64,000 nucleotides of DNA, taken from contig NZ_FOYP01000001.1 of assembly GCF_900115105.1 (NCBI RefSeq), positions 1,328,097-1,392,096 on the forward strand, in the 5' to 3' direction. Below the pieces are notes generated by a model that saw only the letters and a program-made list of their open reading frames with translations, was not told the origin of the DNA and searched no databases. The position numbers were made by a program, and so were the translations under genes. The stretch is from Yoonia tamlensis (GTDB lineage: Bacteria; Pseudomonadota; Alphaproteobacteria; Rhodobacterales; Rhodobacteraceae). Positions 35,209 through 43,419 of this stretch are shown one piece after another; the stretch's first letter is position 1; the number at the start of each line of letters is the position of its first letter.

Positions 35209-36393
35209 ATGAAAAAACTACTGATGGCGACATCTGCCATGACAATGATCGCGGGCGCCGCAATTGCGGAAGACGTGAAAATCGGGGTGATCCTTGGTTT
35301 CACTGGACCGCTCGAATCGATCACACCGGCAATGGGTGCCGGCGCAGAAATGGCGATGGCCGAAGTGACCGCATCAGGCGCGCTTTTGGACGGATCAACC
35401 GTCACGTCCGTGCGCGGCGACAGCACATGTATTGACGCAGGTGCGGCGACCGCAGCGGCCGAACGTCTGGTCACATCCGACGCCGTCAACGCAATCATGG
35501 GTGCCGATTGTTCCGGCGTTACCGGCGCGATCTTGCAAAACGTGGCACGCGCCAACGGTGTTGTGATGATTTCCCCATCTGCCACATCCCCTGGCCTGTC
35601 ATCTGCCGAAGACGATGGTCTGTTCTTCCGCACAGCCCCATCTGATGCGCGCCAAGGCGTGATCATCACCGAAATCCTGCAATCACGTGGCGTTGAACAG
35701 GTCGCGCTGACCTATACGAACAACGACTATGGCAAAGGTCTGGCCGACGCGTTCCAAGCTGCATTCGAAGCAGCAGGCGGTTCGGTCACTATTTCCGCAG
35801 CCCATGAAGACGGCAAGGCCGATTATTCGGCTGAAGTCGGTGCATTGGCATCCGCAGGCGGCGAAGTGCTTGTTGTTGCAGGCTACGTTGACCAAGGTGG
35901 TTCGGGCATCGTGCGTTCATCGCTTGATTCCGGTGCATTTGATACGTTCTACTTCCCTGACGGGATGGTTGGCACAAAGCTGAACGATAACTTTGGTGCT
36001 GAATTGAACGGTTCATACGGCGCATATCCGGGCACAGACAGTGCAGGTGCGGCGAAATTCGTTGAACTGGCCGAAGCAGCCGGTTTTGACGGCACAGGCG
36101 CGTTTGCCCCTGAATCATATGACGCTGCGGCGCTGATCATGCTGGCAATGCAAGCAGCCGGTTCCAGCAATTCGGCCGATTTCAAAGACCACGTGTTTGA
36201 CGTTGCTAACGCACCAGGCGTTGAAATCTTCCCGGGCGAATTGGCGAAGGGCCTTGAGCTGATCGCAGCAGGCACAGACATCGATTATGTCGGCGCATCC
36301 GCCGTGGAACTGATTGGACCCGGTGAATCTGCGGGTAACTATCAGGAAATCGAATTCGCCGATGGCGTCTATTCGACAATTGGTTACCGCTAA
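35209..36393 (+). CDS. livK: Branched-chain amino acid-type ABC transporter substrate-binding protein
   Basis: This 394-residue periplasmic protein of the Peripla_BP_6/Leu-Ile-Val-binding class has a signal peptide of about 20 residues (MKKLLMATSAM to AIAE). It then has VKIGVILGFTGPLESI, GADCSGVTGAILQNVA and TYTNNDYGKGLADAF, typical lobe-1 and hinge segments. GGGAG lies upstream of the ATG. The true ligand cannot be inferred; members of this class also bind amides, aromatic acids and other amino acids. Confidence 0.93.
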   Translation: MKKLLMATSAMTMIAGAAIAEDVKIGVILGFTGPLESITPAMGAGAEMAMAEVTASGALLDGSTVTSVRGDSTCIDAGAATAAAERLVTSDAVNAIMGADCSGVTGAILQNVARANGVVMISPSATSPGLSSAEDDGLFFRTAPSDARQGVIITEILQSRGVEQVALTYTNNDYGKGLADAFQAAFEAAGGSVTISAAHEDGKADYSAEVGALASAGGEVLVVAGYVDQGGSGIVRSSLDSGAFDTFYFPDGMVGTKLNDNFGAELNGSYGAYPGTDSAGAAKFVELAEAAGFDGTGAFAPESYDAAALIMLAMQAAGSSNSADFKDHVFDVANAPGVEIFPGELAKGLELIAAGTDIDYVGASAVELIGPGESAGNYQEIEFADGVYSTIGYR

Positions 36394-36412
36394 TCCAGCG
36401 ATTTAAGAACGG

Positions 36413-36437
36413 GGCGGCGCGGGATACCTGCGCCGCC
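36413..36437 (+). terminator. GC-rich stem-loop between livK and livG
   Basis: GGCGGCGC (36413-36420) pairs perfectly with GCGCCGCC (36430-36437) around a 9-base loop, 20 bases after the livK stop. Only TTAAC follows, so it is more likely an attenuating or mRNA-protecting hairpin that favours binding-protein expression than a full terminator. Confidence 0.7.
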
Positions 36438-36477
36438 TTAACAATAGACATGCCGCAAAGGCGTGCGAGGGGAAGAT

Positions 36478-37260
36478 ATGATCGTTGTTGAAAATCTGGT
36501 GAAAACCTTTGGTGGTTTTCACGCCGTTGACGGTGCGTCACTACGCATTGAGCAGGGATCAATCACCGGATTGATCGGGCCAAATGGCGCTGGAAAAACC
36601 ACACTTTTCAACGTGATCGCGGGCGTTCTTAAGCCAACCTCCGGCCGCGTGACCATGATGGGCGAAGACATCACCGGCCTGCCGCCCCACGAACTTTTCC
36701 ACAAAGGTCTGCTGCGCACCTTCCAGATTGCGCATGAATTTTCATCAATGACGGTCCGCGAAAACCTGATGATGGTGCCGGGCGCGCAATCAGGTGAAAC
36801 GCTGTGGAACGCATGGTTTGGCCGCAAGGGCATCGCGCAAGAAGAACGCGCGCTGATGGCGAAGGCCGACGAGGTTCTGGAATTTCTGACCATCGACCAC
36901 CTGAAAGACGAAAAAGCAGGCAATCTTTCTGGCGGACAGAAAAAGCTGCTGGAACTGGGGCGCACCATGATGGTCGACGCCAAGATCGTGTTTCTGGACG
37001 AGGTCGGTGCAGGTGTGAACCGCACCCTTCTCAATACCATTGGCGATGCAATTATTCGCCTCAACAAAGAACGCAACTACACCTTTGTCGTGATCGAACA
37101 CGATATGGATTTTATCGGCCGTCTTTGTGACCCTGTTATTTGTATGGCCGAAGGTCATGTTCTGGCCGAGGGCACCTTGGCCGAGATCAAGGCCAACGAG
37201 CAGGTGATCGAGGCTTACCTCGGCACCGGATTGAAAAACAAAGATAAGGTCATGTCATGA
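36478..37260 (+). CDS. livG: ABC transporter ATP-binding protein, LivG type
   Basis: This 260-residue ATPase has Walker A GPNGAGKTT at 34-42, the LivG-type TFQIAHEF segment, signature LSGGQKKLLELGRTMM and the switch His in VVIEHDMDFI. The Walker B region reads VFLDEVGAGVN instead of the usual LDEP, so the proline after the catalytic Glu is replaced. ATG at 36478 is chosen over a GTG 15 bases upstream because GAGGGGA lies just before it. The stop overlaps a small downstream gene (ATGA). Confidence 0.95.
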   Translation: MIVVENLVKTFGGFHAVDGASLRIEQGSITGLIGPNGAGKTTLFNVIAGVLKPTSGRVTMMGEDITGLPPHELFHKGLLRTFQIAHEFSSMTVRENLMMVPGAQSGETLWNAWFGRKGIAQEERALMAKADEVLEFLTIDHLKDEKAGNLSGGQKKLLELGRTMMVDAKIVFLDEVGAGVNRTLLNTIGDAIIRLNKERNYTFVVIEHDMDFIGRLCDPVICMAEGHVLAEGTLAEIKANEQVIEAYLGTGLKNKDKVMS

Positions 37261-37415
37261 AATTTCTCTTCACAGTGTTGCTGGGCGCCATTCTGGGCGC
37301 TGCCGGCGCATTCTACTACATCTACCTTTACCACGCAGATGCGGGTGAACAGGCGCTGATGCGCGACACGATCACCACCTATCTGCCTTTCCTGTCGGAG
37401 TATATTAACCCGTGA
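37257..37415 (+). CDS. 52-residue membrane peptide between livG and livF
   Basis: This small gene has 52 codons. It begins MKFLFTVLLGAILGAAGAF, a single hydrophobic helix, followed by YYIYLYHADAGEQALMRD and a short tail ending EYINP. The ATG overlaps the livG stop by four bases and its own TGA overlaps the GTG start of livF by three, so it is translationally locked between the two ATPase genes. That arrangement and the clean helix support a real gene. I do not recognise the family; it may be a small subunit or assembly helper of the transporter. Confidence 0.75.
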   Translation: MKFLFTVLLGAILGAAGAFYYIYLYHADAGEQALMRDTITTYLPFLSEYINP

Positions 37416-38125
37416 GCGATCCGTTTCTGATCGGCGATGCCATGACCGGTGGTTATGGCAAAGGCCCTGATATTCTACATGGCTGCACCATTGCCGCCGA
37501 AAAAGGCGAGATCGCCGTGATTGTCGGCCCCAACGGGGCTGGCAAATCCACCGCGATGAAGGCCGTGTTTGGCATGTTAAATGTGAATTCAGGCTCTGTC
37601 CGGTTGGACGGCGAAGACATCACCCGCCTGACCCCGCAAGAACGCGTCGTCAAAGGCATGGGGTTTGTGCCGCAAACGTCGAACATTTTCACCTCGATGA
37701 CGGTGGAAGAAAACCTTGAAATGGGTGCGTTCATCCGCCGCGATGATTTTCGCGATACGATGACGCAGATCTATGATCTGTTCCCGATTCTGAAAGAAAA
37801 GCGCAACCAAGCGGCTGGCGAACTATCCGGCGGGCAACGCCAACAAGTCGCCGTGGGCCGCGCACTGATGACAAAACCCAAAGTGCTGATGCTAGATGAG
37901 CCGACCGCAGGCGTGTCACCCATCGTTATGGACGAACTTTTTGACCGCATTATCGAGGTCGCGCGCACCGGCATCCCGATCCTGATGGTCGAACAAAACG
38001 CACGGCAAGCCCTTGAAATTGCAGATAAAGCCTATGTTTTGGTGCAAGGCCGCAACGCGCATACTGGGACGGGGAAAGAACTATTGGCGGACGAAGAAGT
38101 CCGCAGATCGTTCCTAGGGGGTTAA
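37412..38125 (+). CDS. livF: ABC transporter ATP-binding protein, LivF type
   Basis: This 237-residue second ATPase of the transporter starts at GTG inside the stop of the small peptide gene. Walker A is GPNGAGKST, followed by MKAVFGMLNVNSG; the LivF-type segment VPQTSNIFTSMTVEENL, signature LSGGQRQQVAVGRAL, Walker B VLMLDEPTAGVSP and MVEQNARQALEIAD are all present. It ends two bases before the livH-type permease. Confidence 0.96.
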   Translation: MSDPFLIGDAMTGGYGKGPDILHGCTIAAEKGEIAVIVGPNGAGKSTAMKAVFGMLNVNSGSVRLDGEDITRLTPQERVVKGMGFVPQTSNIFTSMTVEENLEMGAFIRRDDFRDTMTQIYDLFPILKEKRNQAAGELSGGQRQQVAVGRALMTKPKVLMLDEPTAGVSPIVMDELFDRIIEVARTGIPILMVEQNARQALEIADKAYVLVQGRNAHTGTGKELLADEEVRRSFLGG

Positions 38126-38127
38126 TC

Positions 38128-39138
38128 ATGGACTATCTTAACGCCCTCGTGGCCTTCTTGAATTTTGTGTTTGTACCGGGCCTTGCTTACGGTGCGCAGC
38201 TGGCCATTGGGGCGCTGGGTGTCACGCTGATTTACGGCATCTTGCGGTTTTCCAACTTTGCCCATGGCGACACGATGGCCTTTGGTACCGCGATGACAAT
38301 CATTGGGACAAATGCGCTTTTGGCGCTGGGGATCACCTTTGGCCCCTTGCCGACTGCGCTGCTCGCCCTGCCCTTTGGCATTGGTGCGACGATTCTGTTG
38401 GTGCTGTTCATCGATTGGCTGGTCTATAAATTCTACCGTGATCAAAAGGCCAAGCCCGTGATCCTTGTGATCGTGTCGATGGGCGTGATGTTTGTGATGA
38501 ACGGCGTTGTGCGCTTTATCATCGGGGTGCGTGATATCCAGTTTGCGGATGGTGAACGGTTCTTGATTACCGCGCGTGATTTCAAGGAAATGACCGGCCT
38601 TGACGAAGGGCTGGCCATTAAGACGACCCAAGCGATTACCGTGGTTGTCGCGCTGATTGCAATGGCGCTGCTGTTTTGGTTCCTCAACAAAACCCGCACA
38701 GGCAAATCGATGCGCGCGTTTTCGGATAACGAAGATCTGGCGCTGCTATCAGGCATCAACCCTGACTGGGTGGTCAAGGTCACATGGATGATTGTTGCCG
38801 CATTGGCCACAACGGCTGGCGTGCTGTACGGGCTGGATAAGTCATTCAAAGCATTCACCTATTTCCAACTCCTGCTGCCGATTTTTGCTGCCGCCATCGT
38901 CGGCGGTTTGGGCAACCCATTGGGCGCAATTGCAGGCGGGTTTGTCATCGCATTTAGCGAGGTCACAATCACCTATGCTTGGAAAAAGGTGCTGGTCTAT
39001 CTGTTGCCCGAAAACCTAGAGCCTGACGGGCTCGTGCAGCTGATGTCGACCGACTATAAATTCGCGGTCAGTTTTGCGATCCTGATTATCGTGCTGCTGT
39101 TCAAACCCACCGGCCTATTCAAGGGGCAATCCGTATGA
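38128..39138 (+). CDS. livH: ABC transporter permease, LivH type
   Basis: This 336-residue permease has about eight hydrophobic helices. The LivH signatures GVTLIYGILRFSNFAHGD near the N-terminus and ALATTAGVLYGLDK and AAIVGGLGNPLGAIAGGFVI towards the end are present. ATG at 38128 follows the livF stop by two bases, with AGGGGG upstream. It overlaps livM by four bases. Confidence 0.95.
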   Translation: MDYLNALVAFLNFVFVPGLAYGAQLAIGALGVTLIYGILRFSNFAHGDTMAFGTAMTIIGTNALLALGITFGPLPTALLALPFGIGATILLVLFIDWLVYKFYRDQKAKPVILVIVSMGVMFVMNGVVRFIIGVRDIQFADGERFLITARDFKEMTGLDEGLAIKTTQAITVVVALIAMALLFWFLNKTRTGKSMRAFSDNEDLALLSGINPDWVVKVTWMIVAALATTAGVLYGLDKSFKAFTYFQLLLPIFAAAIVGGLGNPLGAIAGGFVIAFSEVTITYAWKKVLVYLLPENLEPDGLVQLMSTDYKFAVSFAILIIVLLFKPTGLFKGQSV

Positions 39139-40481
39139 ACCCTGCATTGAAAAACACACTTCTGTTTTGTTTTGTCGGCTTTTTGCTGCTGATCACGGGG
39201 ATTTTGCAGGGCTGGAACTCTGCCCTGTTTATTCTGAACATGGGGCTGGTATCGTCGATTCTTGCGCTTGGCGTGAATCTGCAATGGGGCTTTGCGGGGC
39301 TGTTTAATATCGGGGTCATGGGGTTTGTGGCGCTGGGCGGGCTTGCGACTGTTCTGGTCGGCATGCCGCCTGTGGGCGAGGCATGGTCAGCAGGCGCATT
39401 GCAGGTCTTTGCCGGTCTGGCGCTGGGGGCTGGCACGGTTGTCGGGGCTGTCGTTATCCGCAAGAAACTGGTGGGACGAGCCAGAACATTTGGCACCCTA
39501 GCCATTCTGGTCATTGGGTTTTTCGTCTTTCGCGCCGTATTTGACGCGGGCGTTGTCGCAATCGAGGCCGTTGATCCGGCGCTGACCGGCAACTTGGGCG
39601 GCATCAACATCTTTGGCCCGCACCGCGATGCCAATGACATGCTTTTGCCTGACTATTTTATCCTGCTTGCATGGCCGATGGGCGGGCTTTTGGCGGCGGG
39701 TGCTGCATGGATTATCGGCAAAACCGCGCTTGGGCTGCGGTCGGATTATCTGGCGATTGCGACGCTGGGCATTGCCGAGATTATCATCGCCGTGATGAAA
39801 AACGAAGACTGGCTGGCGCGTGGCGTCAAGAACGTGAACGGCCTGCCGCGCCCCGTGCCATACGAGGTCACGTTGCAAAGCGATCCGGGCTTTATCGCGC
39901 GGGCTGCAAGCTGGGGTCTGGATCCGGTTACGGCCTCAACGATCTATACAAAACTGTGCTACACGGTTCTTTTTGCCGCTGTCCTGCTAATCTTGTTGTG
40001 GCTCGCACAAAAGGCGCTCAATAGCCCTTGGGGCCGGATGATGCGCGCGATCCGCGACAATGAGACTGCTGCCGAAGCCATGGGCAAAGACGTGACCGCG
40101 CGGCATTTGCAGATTTTCATTCTGGGGTCGGCCATCTGCGGGATTGCGGGGGCAATGATGACCACGCTTGACGGACAGTTGACGCCGACGTCATACCAGC
40201 CGCTGCGCTTTACCTTCCTGATCTGGGTGATGGTAATTGTCGGCGGATCGGGCAACAACTTTGGCTCGGTGCTTGGTGGATTGCTGATCTGGTGGCTGTG
40301 GGTGCAGGTTGAACCGATGGGGCTTTGGGTGATGAACCTTTTGACCAGCGGTCTGGCGGATGGCAGCGCGCTAAAAGACCACATGATCGAATCCGCCGCC
40401 CATATGCGGCTGTTGACGATGGGTGTTGTCCTGCTTTTGGTGCTGCGGTTCAGCCCGCGCGGGTTGATCCCCGAACGCTAG
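39135..40481 (+). CDS. livM: ABC transporter permease, LivM type
   Basis: This 448-residue permease has LNMGLVSSILALGVNLQWGFAGLFNIG, the LivM signature, GKTALGLRSDYLAIATLGIAEII, and the coupling-loop region WGRMMRAIRDNETAAEAMGKDV that contacts the ATPases. It is longer than E. coli LivM, mainly through an extra helical stretch at about 70-150. It is the last gene of the transporter; the acylase gene follows after 57 bases. Confidence 0.95.
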   Translation: MNPALKNTLLFCFVGFLLLITGILQGWNSALFILNMGLVSSILALGVNLQWGFAGLFNIGVMGFVALGGLATVLVGMPPVGEAWSAGALQVFAGLALGAGTVVGAVVIRKKLVGRARTFGTLAILVIGFFVFRAVFDAGVVAIEAVDPALTGNLGGINIFGPHRDANDMLLPDYFILLAWPMGGLLAAGAAWIIGKTALGLRSDYLAIATLGIAEIIIAVMKNEDWLARGVKNVNGLPRPVPYEVTLQSDPGFIARAASWGLDPVTASTIYTKLCYTVLFAAVLLILLWLAQKALNSPWGRMMRAIRDNETAAEAMGKDVTARHLQIFILGSAICGIAGAMMTTLDGQLTPTSYQPLRFTFLIWVMVIVGGSGNNFGSVLGGLLIWWLWVQVEPMGLWVMNLLTSGLADGSALKDHMIESAAHMRLLTMGVVLLLVLRFSPRGLIPER

Positions 40482-40538
40482 CTTGTTCTTTGGCGCAGCA
40501 TTGATACAACGGGTGAAAATGAACACCCCGAGGACCCC

Positions 40539-43001
40539 ATGGCGCTGATTTTCCGCTGGCTCATCCGGCTTGCCACTGCATTGGTTTTCCTGTGCGTTGC
40601 GGCTATTTCACTGGCGTATTACTTCGCCGCGCGGTCCCTGCCCGATTATAACGCGCAGACCGATGTTGCCGGAATCAGTGCGACTGTCGAAATCGTGCGC
40701 GATAATGCCAATGTGCCGCATATTTTTGCTGCCAATGACAATGACGCGTTTTTCGCGCTGGGTTACGCCCATGCCCAAGACCGGCTTTGGCAGATGACGA
40801 TGCTGCGCCGCACGGTGCAGGGGCGGCTGTCGGAACTATTTGGCACCCGCACGGTCGAAATCGACAAGGTCATGCGCCGCTATGATCTTTATAACCTTTC
40901 AGTCGCTTCCGTGGCGGCGCAAGACGCACAGACTTTGGACGCGCTGACGGCCTATTCGGCGGGTGTAAATGCGTGGCTGGCAGAGGTGAACAGCGGCGCG
41001 CGCGGGCGTGGCGCGCCCGAAATGTGGTTGTTCAGCCATCCGGTGTCACCATGGCAACCCGCTGATTCCATTGCGATTATGAAACTGATGGCCCTGCAAC
41101 TGTCGCCGCATCTGGAAAACGAAGTCTTGCGTGCGCGCACCTCGCTTTTGATTGATCCTGACCGTCTGGCCGACATTATGCCCGACGATCCGACCAGCGG
41201 TATTGCCGCCCTGCCCGCCTATGCCGCGCTGGTGCCCGATGTTGCCCCCAATAGCACGGGCACCCGCATGGCGGCTGATCCTTTGTCGCCGTTTCATCCG
41301 CCGGAACTGGCGGGCGCGTCCAATGCATGGGCGGCAAATGAAACGCGCTCGGCGACCGGATCAACATTGCTGGCAAATGACCCGCATCTGGGTTTGACCG
41401 CGCCGACCATCTGGTATCTGGCACGGCTAGAACTGGAAACAGGCGGCGTGATCGGCGCGACCATACCAGGCATGCCGATTGTGCTTTCTGGGCGCGGCGA
41501 CAGTCTTGGCTGGGGGATTACGGCCGCCTATGTCGATGACGTCGATATCCTGATCGAAGAAGTGAACCCCGACGATCCCACCCAATACCGCAGCCCCGAC
41601 GGTTGGGCGCCGTTTCGCAGCCGCGACAGTATAATCAATATCAAAGACGCGCCTGCGATCACGCTGCGCCTGCGCTGGACAGCCAACGGGCCGGTTATGC
41701 CCGGCACACAGTTCAACCTTGGCACCATCACCCCACCCGGCCATGTCACAGCGATTGCATGGAGCGCGCTTTCGGACCGCGATACATCCATTTCGGCTGC
41801 AATGGGGATCATGCGCGCGCGCACCGTGAACGCGGCCATCCGCGCCGGAGAAACATTTATCGCGCCTGCGCTGAACCTCACGCTTGCCGATCGCAACCGG
41901 ATTGCAATGAAAACCATCGGTGCACTACCCGCGCGTAATGCCAACCACCAAAGTCAGGGGCGGTTCCCGTCGTTTGGCTACTTGCCTGAAAACCGCTGGC
42001 AAGGGCGGTTTCCCTATGCTGAAAACCCGATTTTCCTGAACCCCGAAGGCGGCATTATCGGCAATACCAACAATAAGACGGTCGACCGCGATTTCCCGCA
42101 TCACCTGTCGTTCTTGTGGGGTGATACGCAGCGGATCAACCGTTGGCGGCTTTTGATGCAAGCCCGCGAAGTCCACACCCGTGACAGCTTTATCGAAGCG
42201 CAGCAAGACACGGTCAGCTTTACCGCGCGCACGCTCTCGGCGCTGATGGGGGCCGATCTGTGGTTCACCGGCGATGCCGCCCCCGAAGGCACGCCCGCCC
42301 GTAAACGCCAGATCGCGCTTGATCTTTTGTCCGCTTGGAACGGTGAAATGAACGAACACCTGCCAGAGCCGCTGATCTACGCGGCTTGGGTGCGTGCGGT
42401 GCAACAACGCCTGATCCGCGACGAACTGGGCCCGCTGGCGGCAGAATTCACCCATGTCGATCCGGTGTTTATTGAACGGGTGTTTCGCGATATCGACGGG
42501 GCCAGCATCTGGTGCGATGTGATCCAATCCGCACCTGTTGAGACCTGCACCGATATCGCGCGGCAGGCGCTTGATGATGCGATTATCTGGGTGACCGAAA
42601 ACCACGGCGCCGCGATCGAGGCCGTGCGCTGGGGCGATGCCCATGTCGCCACGCATGACCACCCTGTGCTGGGCAAGACCCCGCTTTTGCATTGGTTTGT
42701 GAATATTCAACAATCCACCAGTGGCGGTGACAACACGTTGCAGCGTGGCAAAACATCCGGTGTCGGCCCCGCGCCATTCCAGAATGTGCATGCGGCAGGC
42801 TATCGCGGCGTTTACGACTTTGCCGATCCCGACAGTTCGGTGTTTGTGACCAGCACAGGCCAATCGGGGCACCCGCTGTCGCGCTATTATGACAATCTGG
42901 GCGAACTATGGCGGCGCGGCGAATACATCCCGATGTCGCTTGATCCGGCATTGGCACGCGCCGCAGCGGTTGGGGTTACGGTGCTGACGCCCGCACCCTA
43001 A
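40539..43001 (+). CDS. Penicillin acylase family hydrolase (S45, Ntn-type)
   Basis: This 820-residue N-terminal-nucleophile amidase is made as a precursor that self-cleaves into alpha and beta chains. An N-terminal hydrophobic anchor (about 8-28) should place it in the periplasm. The predicted nucleophile is Ser261 in AGASNAWA, the start of the beta chain; NDPHLGLTAPTIWYL and AAYVDDVDILIEE follow as usual. GAGGA precedes the ATG. Substrates in this family include acyl-homoserine lactones, beta-lactams and other N-acyl amides; which applies here is not visible. Its position after the transporter suggests possible use of released amines or acids. Confidence 0.93.
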   Translation: MALIFRWLIRLATALVFLCVAAISLAYYFAARSLPDYNAQTDVAGISATVEIVRDNANVPHIFAANDNDAFFALGYAHAQDRLWQMTMLRRTVQGRLSELFGTRTVEIDKVMRRYDLYNLSVASVAAQDAQTLDALTAYSAGVNAWLAEVNSGARGRGAPEMWLFSHPVSPWQPADSIAIMKLMALQLSPHLENEVLRARTSLLIDPDRLADIMPDDPTSGIAALPAYAALVPDVAPNSTGTRMAADPLSPFHPPELAGASNAWAANETRSATGSTLLANDPHLGLTAPTIWYLARLELETGGVIGATIPGMPIVLSGRGDSLGWGITAAYVDDVDILIEEVNPDDPTQYRSPDGWAPFRSRDSIINIKDAPAITLRLRWTANGPVMPGTQFNLGTITPPGHVTAIAWSALSDRDTSISAAMGIMRARTVNAAIRAGETFIAPALNLTLADRNRIAMKTIGALPARNANHQSQGRFPSFGYLPENRWQGRFPYAENPIFLNPEGGIIGNTNNKTVDRDFPHHLSFLWGDTQRINRWRLLMQAREVHTRDSFIEAQQDTVSFTARTLSALMGADLWFTGDAAPEGTPARKRQIALDLLSAWNGEMNEHLPEPLIYAAWVRAVQQRLIRDELGPLAAEFTHVDPVFIERVFRDIDGASIWCDVIQSAPVETCTDIARQALDDAIIWVTENHGAAIEAVRWGDAHVATHDHPVLGKTPLLHWFVNIQQSTSGGDNTLQRGKTSGVGPAPFQNVHAAGYRGVYDFADPDSSVFVTSTGQSGHPLSRYYDNLGELWRRGEYIPMSLDPALARAAAVGVTVLTPAP

Positions 43002-43008
43002 GTTCAAA

Positions 43009-43389
43009 TTATGGCAAGTTGGGCGGTTTGCCGTGAAAATCAATGTATAGATTCTGCAACCGTGGTGGCATGATACGCCATGTAGGTTCGGCGCGATGCG
43101 GGGGAACTTGCCAGAACAAGTTTTCGACGAAAGACGTATCAATGCACGCCCGCACCTCGGCGCTGCCGGCGCCCCAATGACCATCTATGAACGTCAATAC
43201 ACGACTGATCTGTGCCTCAAAATCTGAAATGCCCATGCGTGCATTCAAAACGCTGGCGAGATCCTCAAACCACAGGTAAACGAGCGGATCAGCTTCTGCG
43301 CGAATTGCTTCACCATGCAATTCATCTGTTGCATCGGCCAATTCGGCAAAGCTTGCGCGAAAGCTGGCATAGAGCTTTAGAACTGTCAT
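43009..43389 (-). CDS. Hypothetical protein, possibly DUF7674-like
   Basis: This 126-residue soluble protein has no confident family. It begins MTVLKLYASFRASFAEL, continues with PLVYLWFEDLASVLNARM and ends with ACIDTSFVENLFWQV then RIMPPRLQNLY. The SF-x-ENL segment and helical make-up recall small immunity-like proteins (DUF7674 type), but no toxin gene lies nearby. Start is taken at the ATG (43389); a GTG nine bases upstream is possible. It is convergent with the acylase gene. Confidence 0.65.
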   Translation of the reverse strand: MTVLKLYASFRASFAELADATDELHGEAIRAEADPLVYLWFEDLASVLNARMGISDFEAQISRVLTFIDGHWGAGSAEVRACIDTSFVENLFWQVPPHRAEPTWRIMPPRLQNLYIDFHGKPPNLP

Positions 43390-43419
43390 CACACCCACTT
43401 GGCGCCCATTTGCGCCGTG

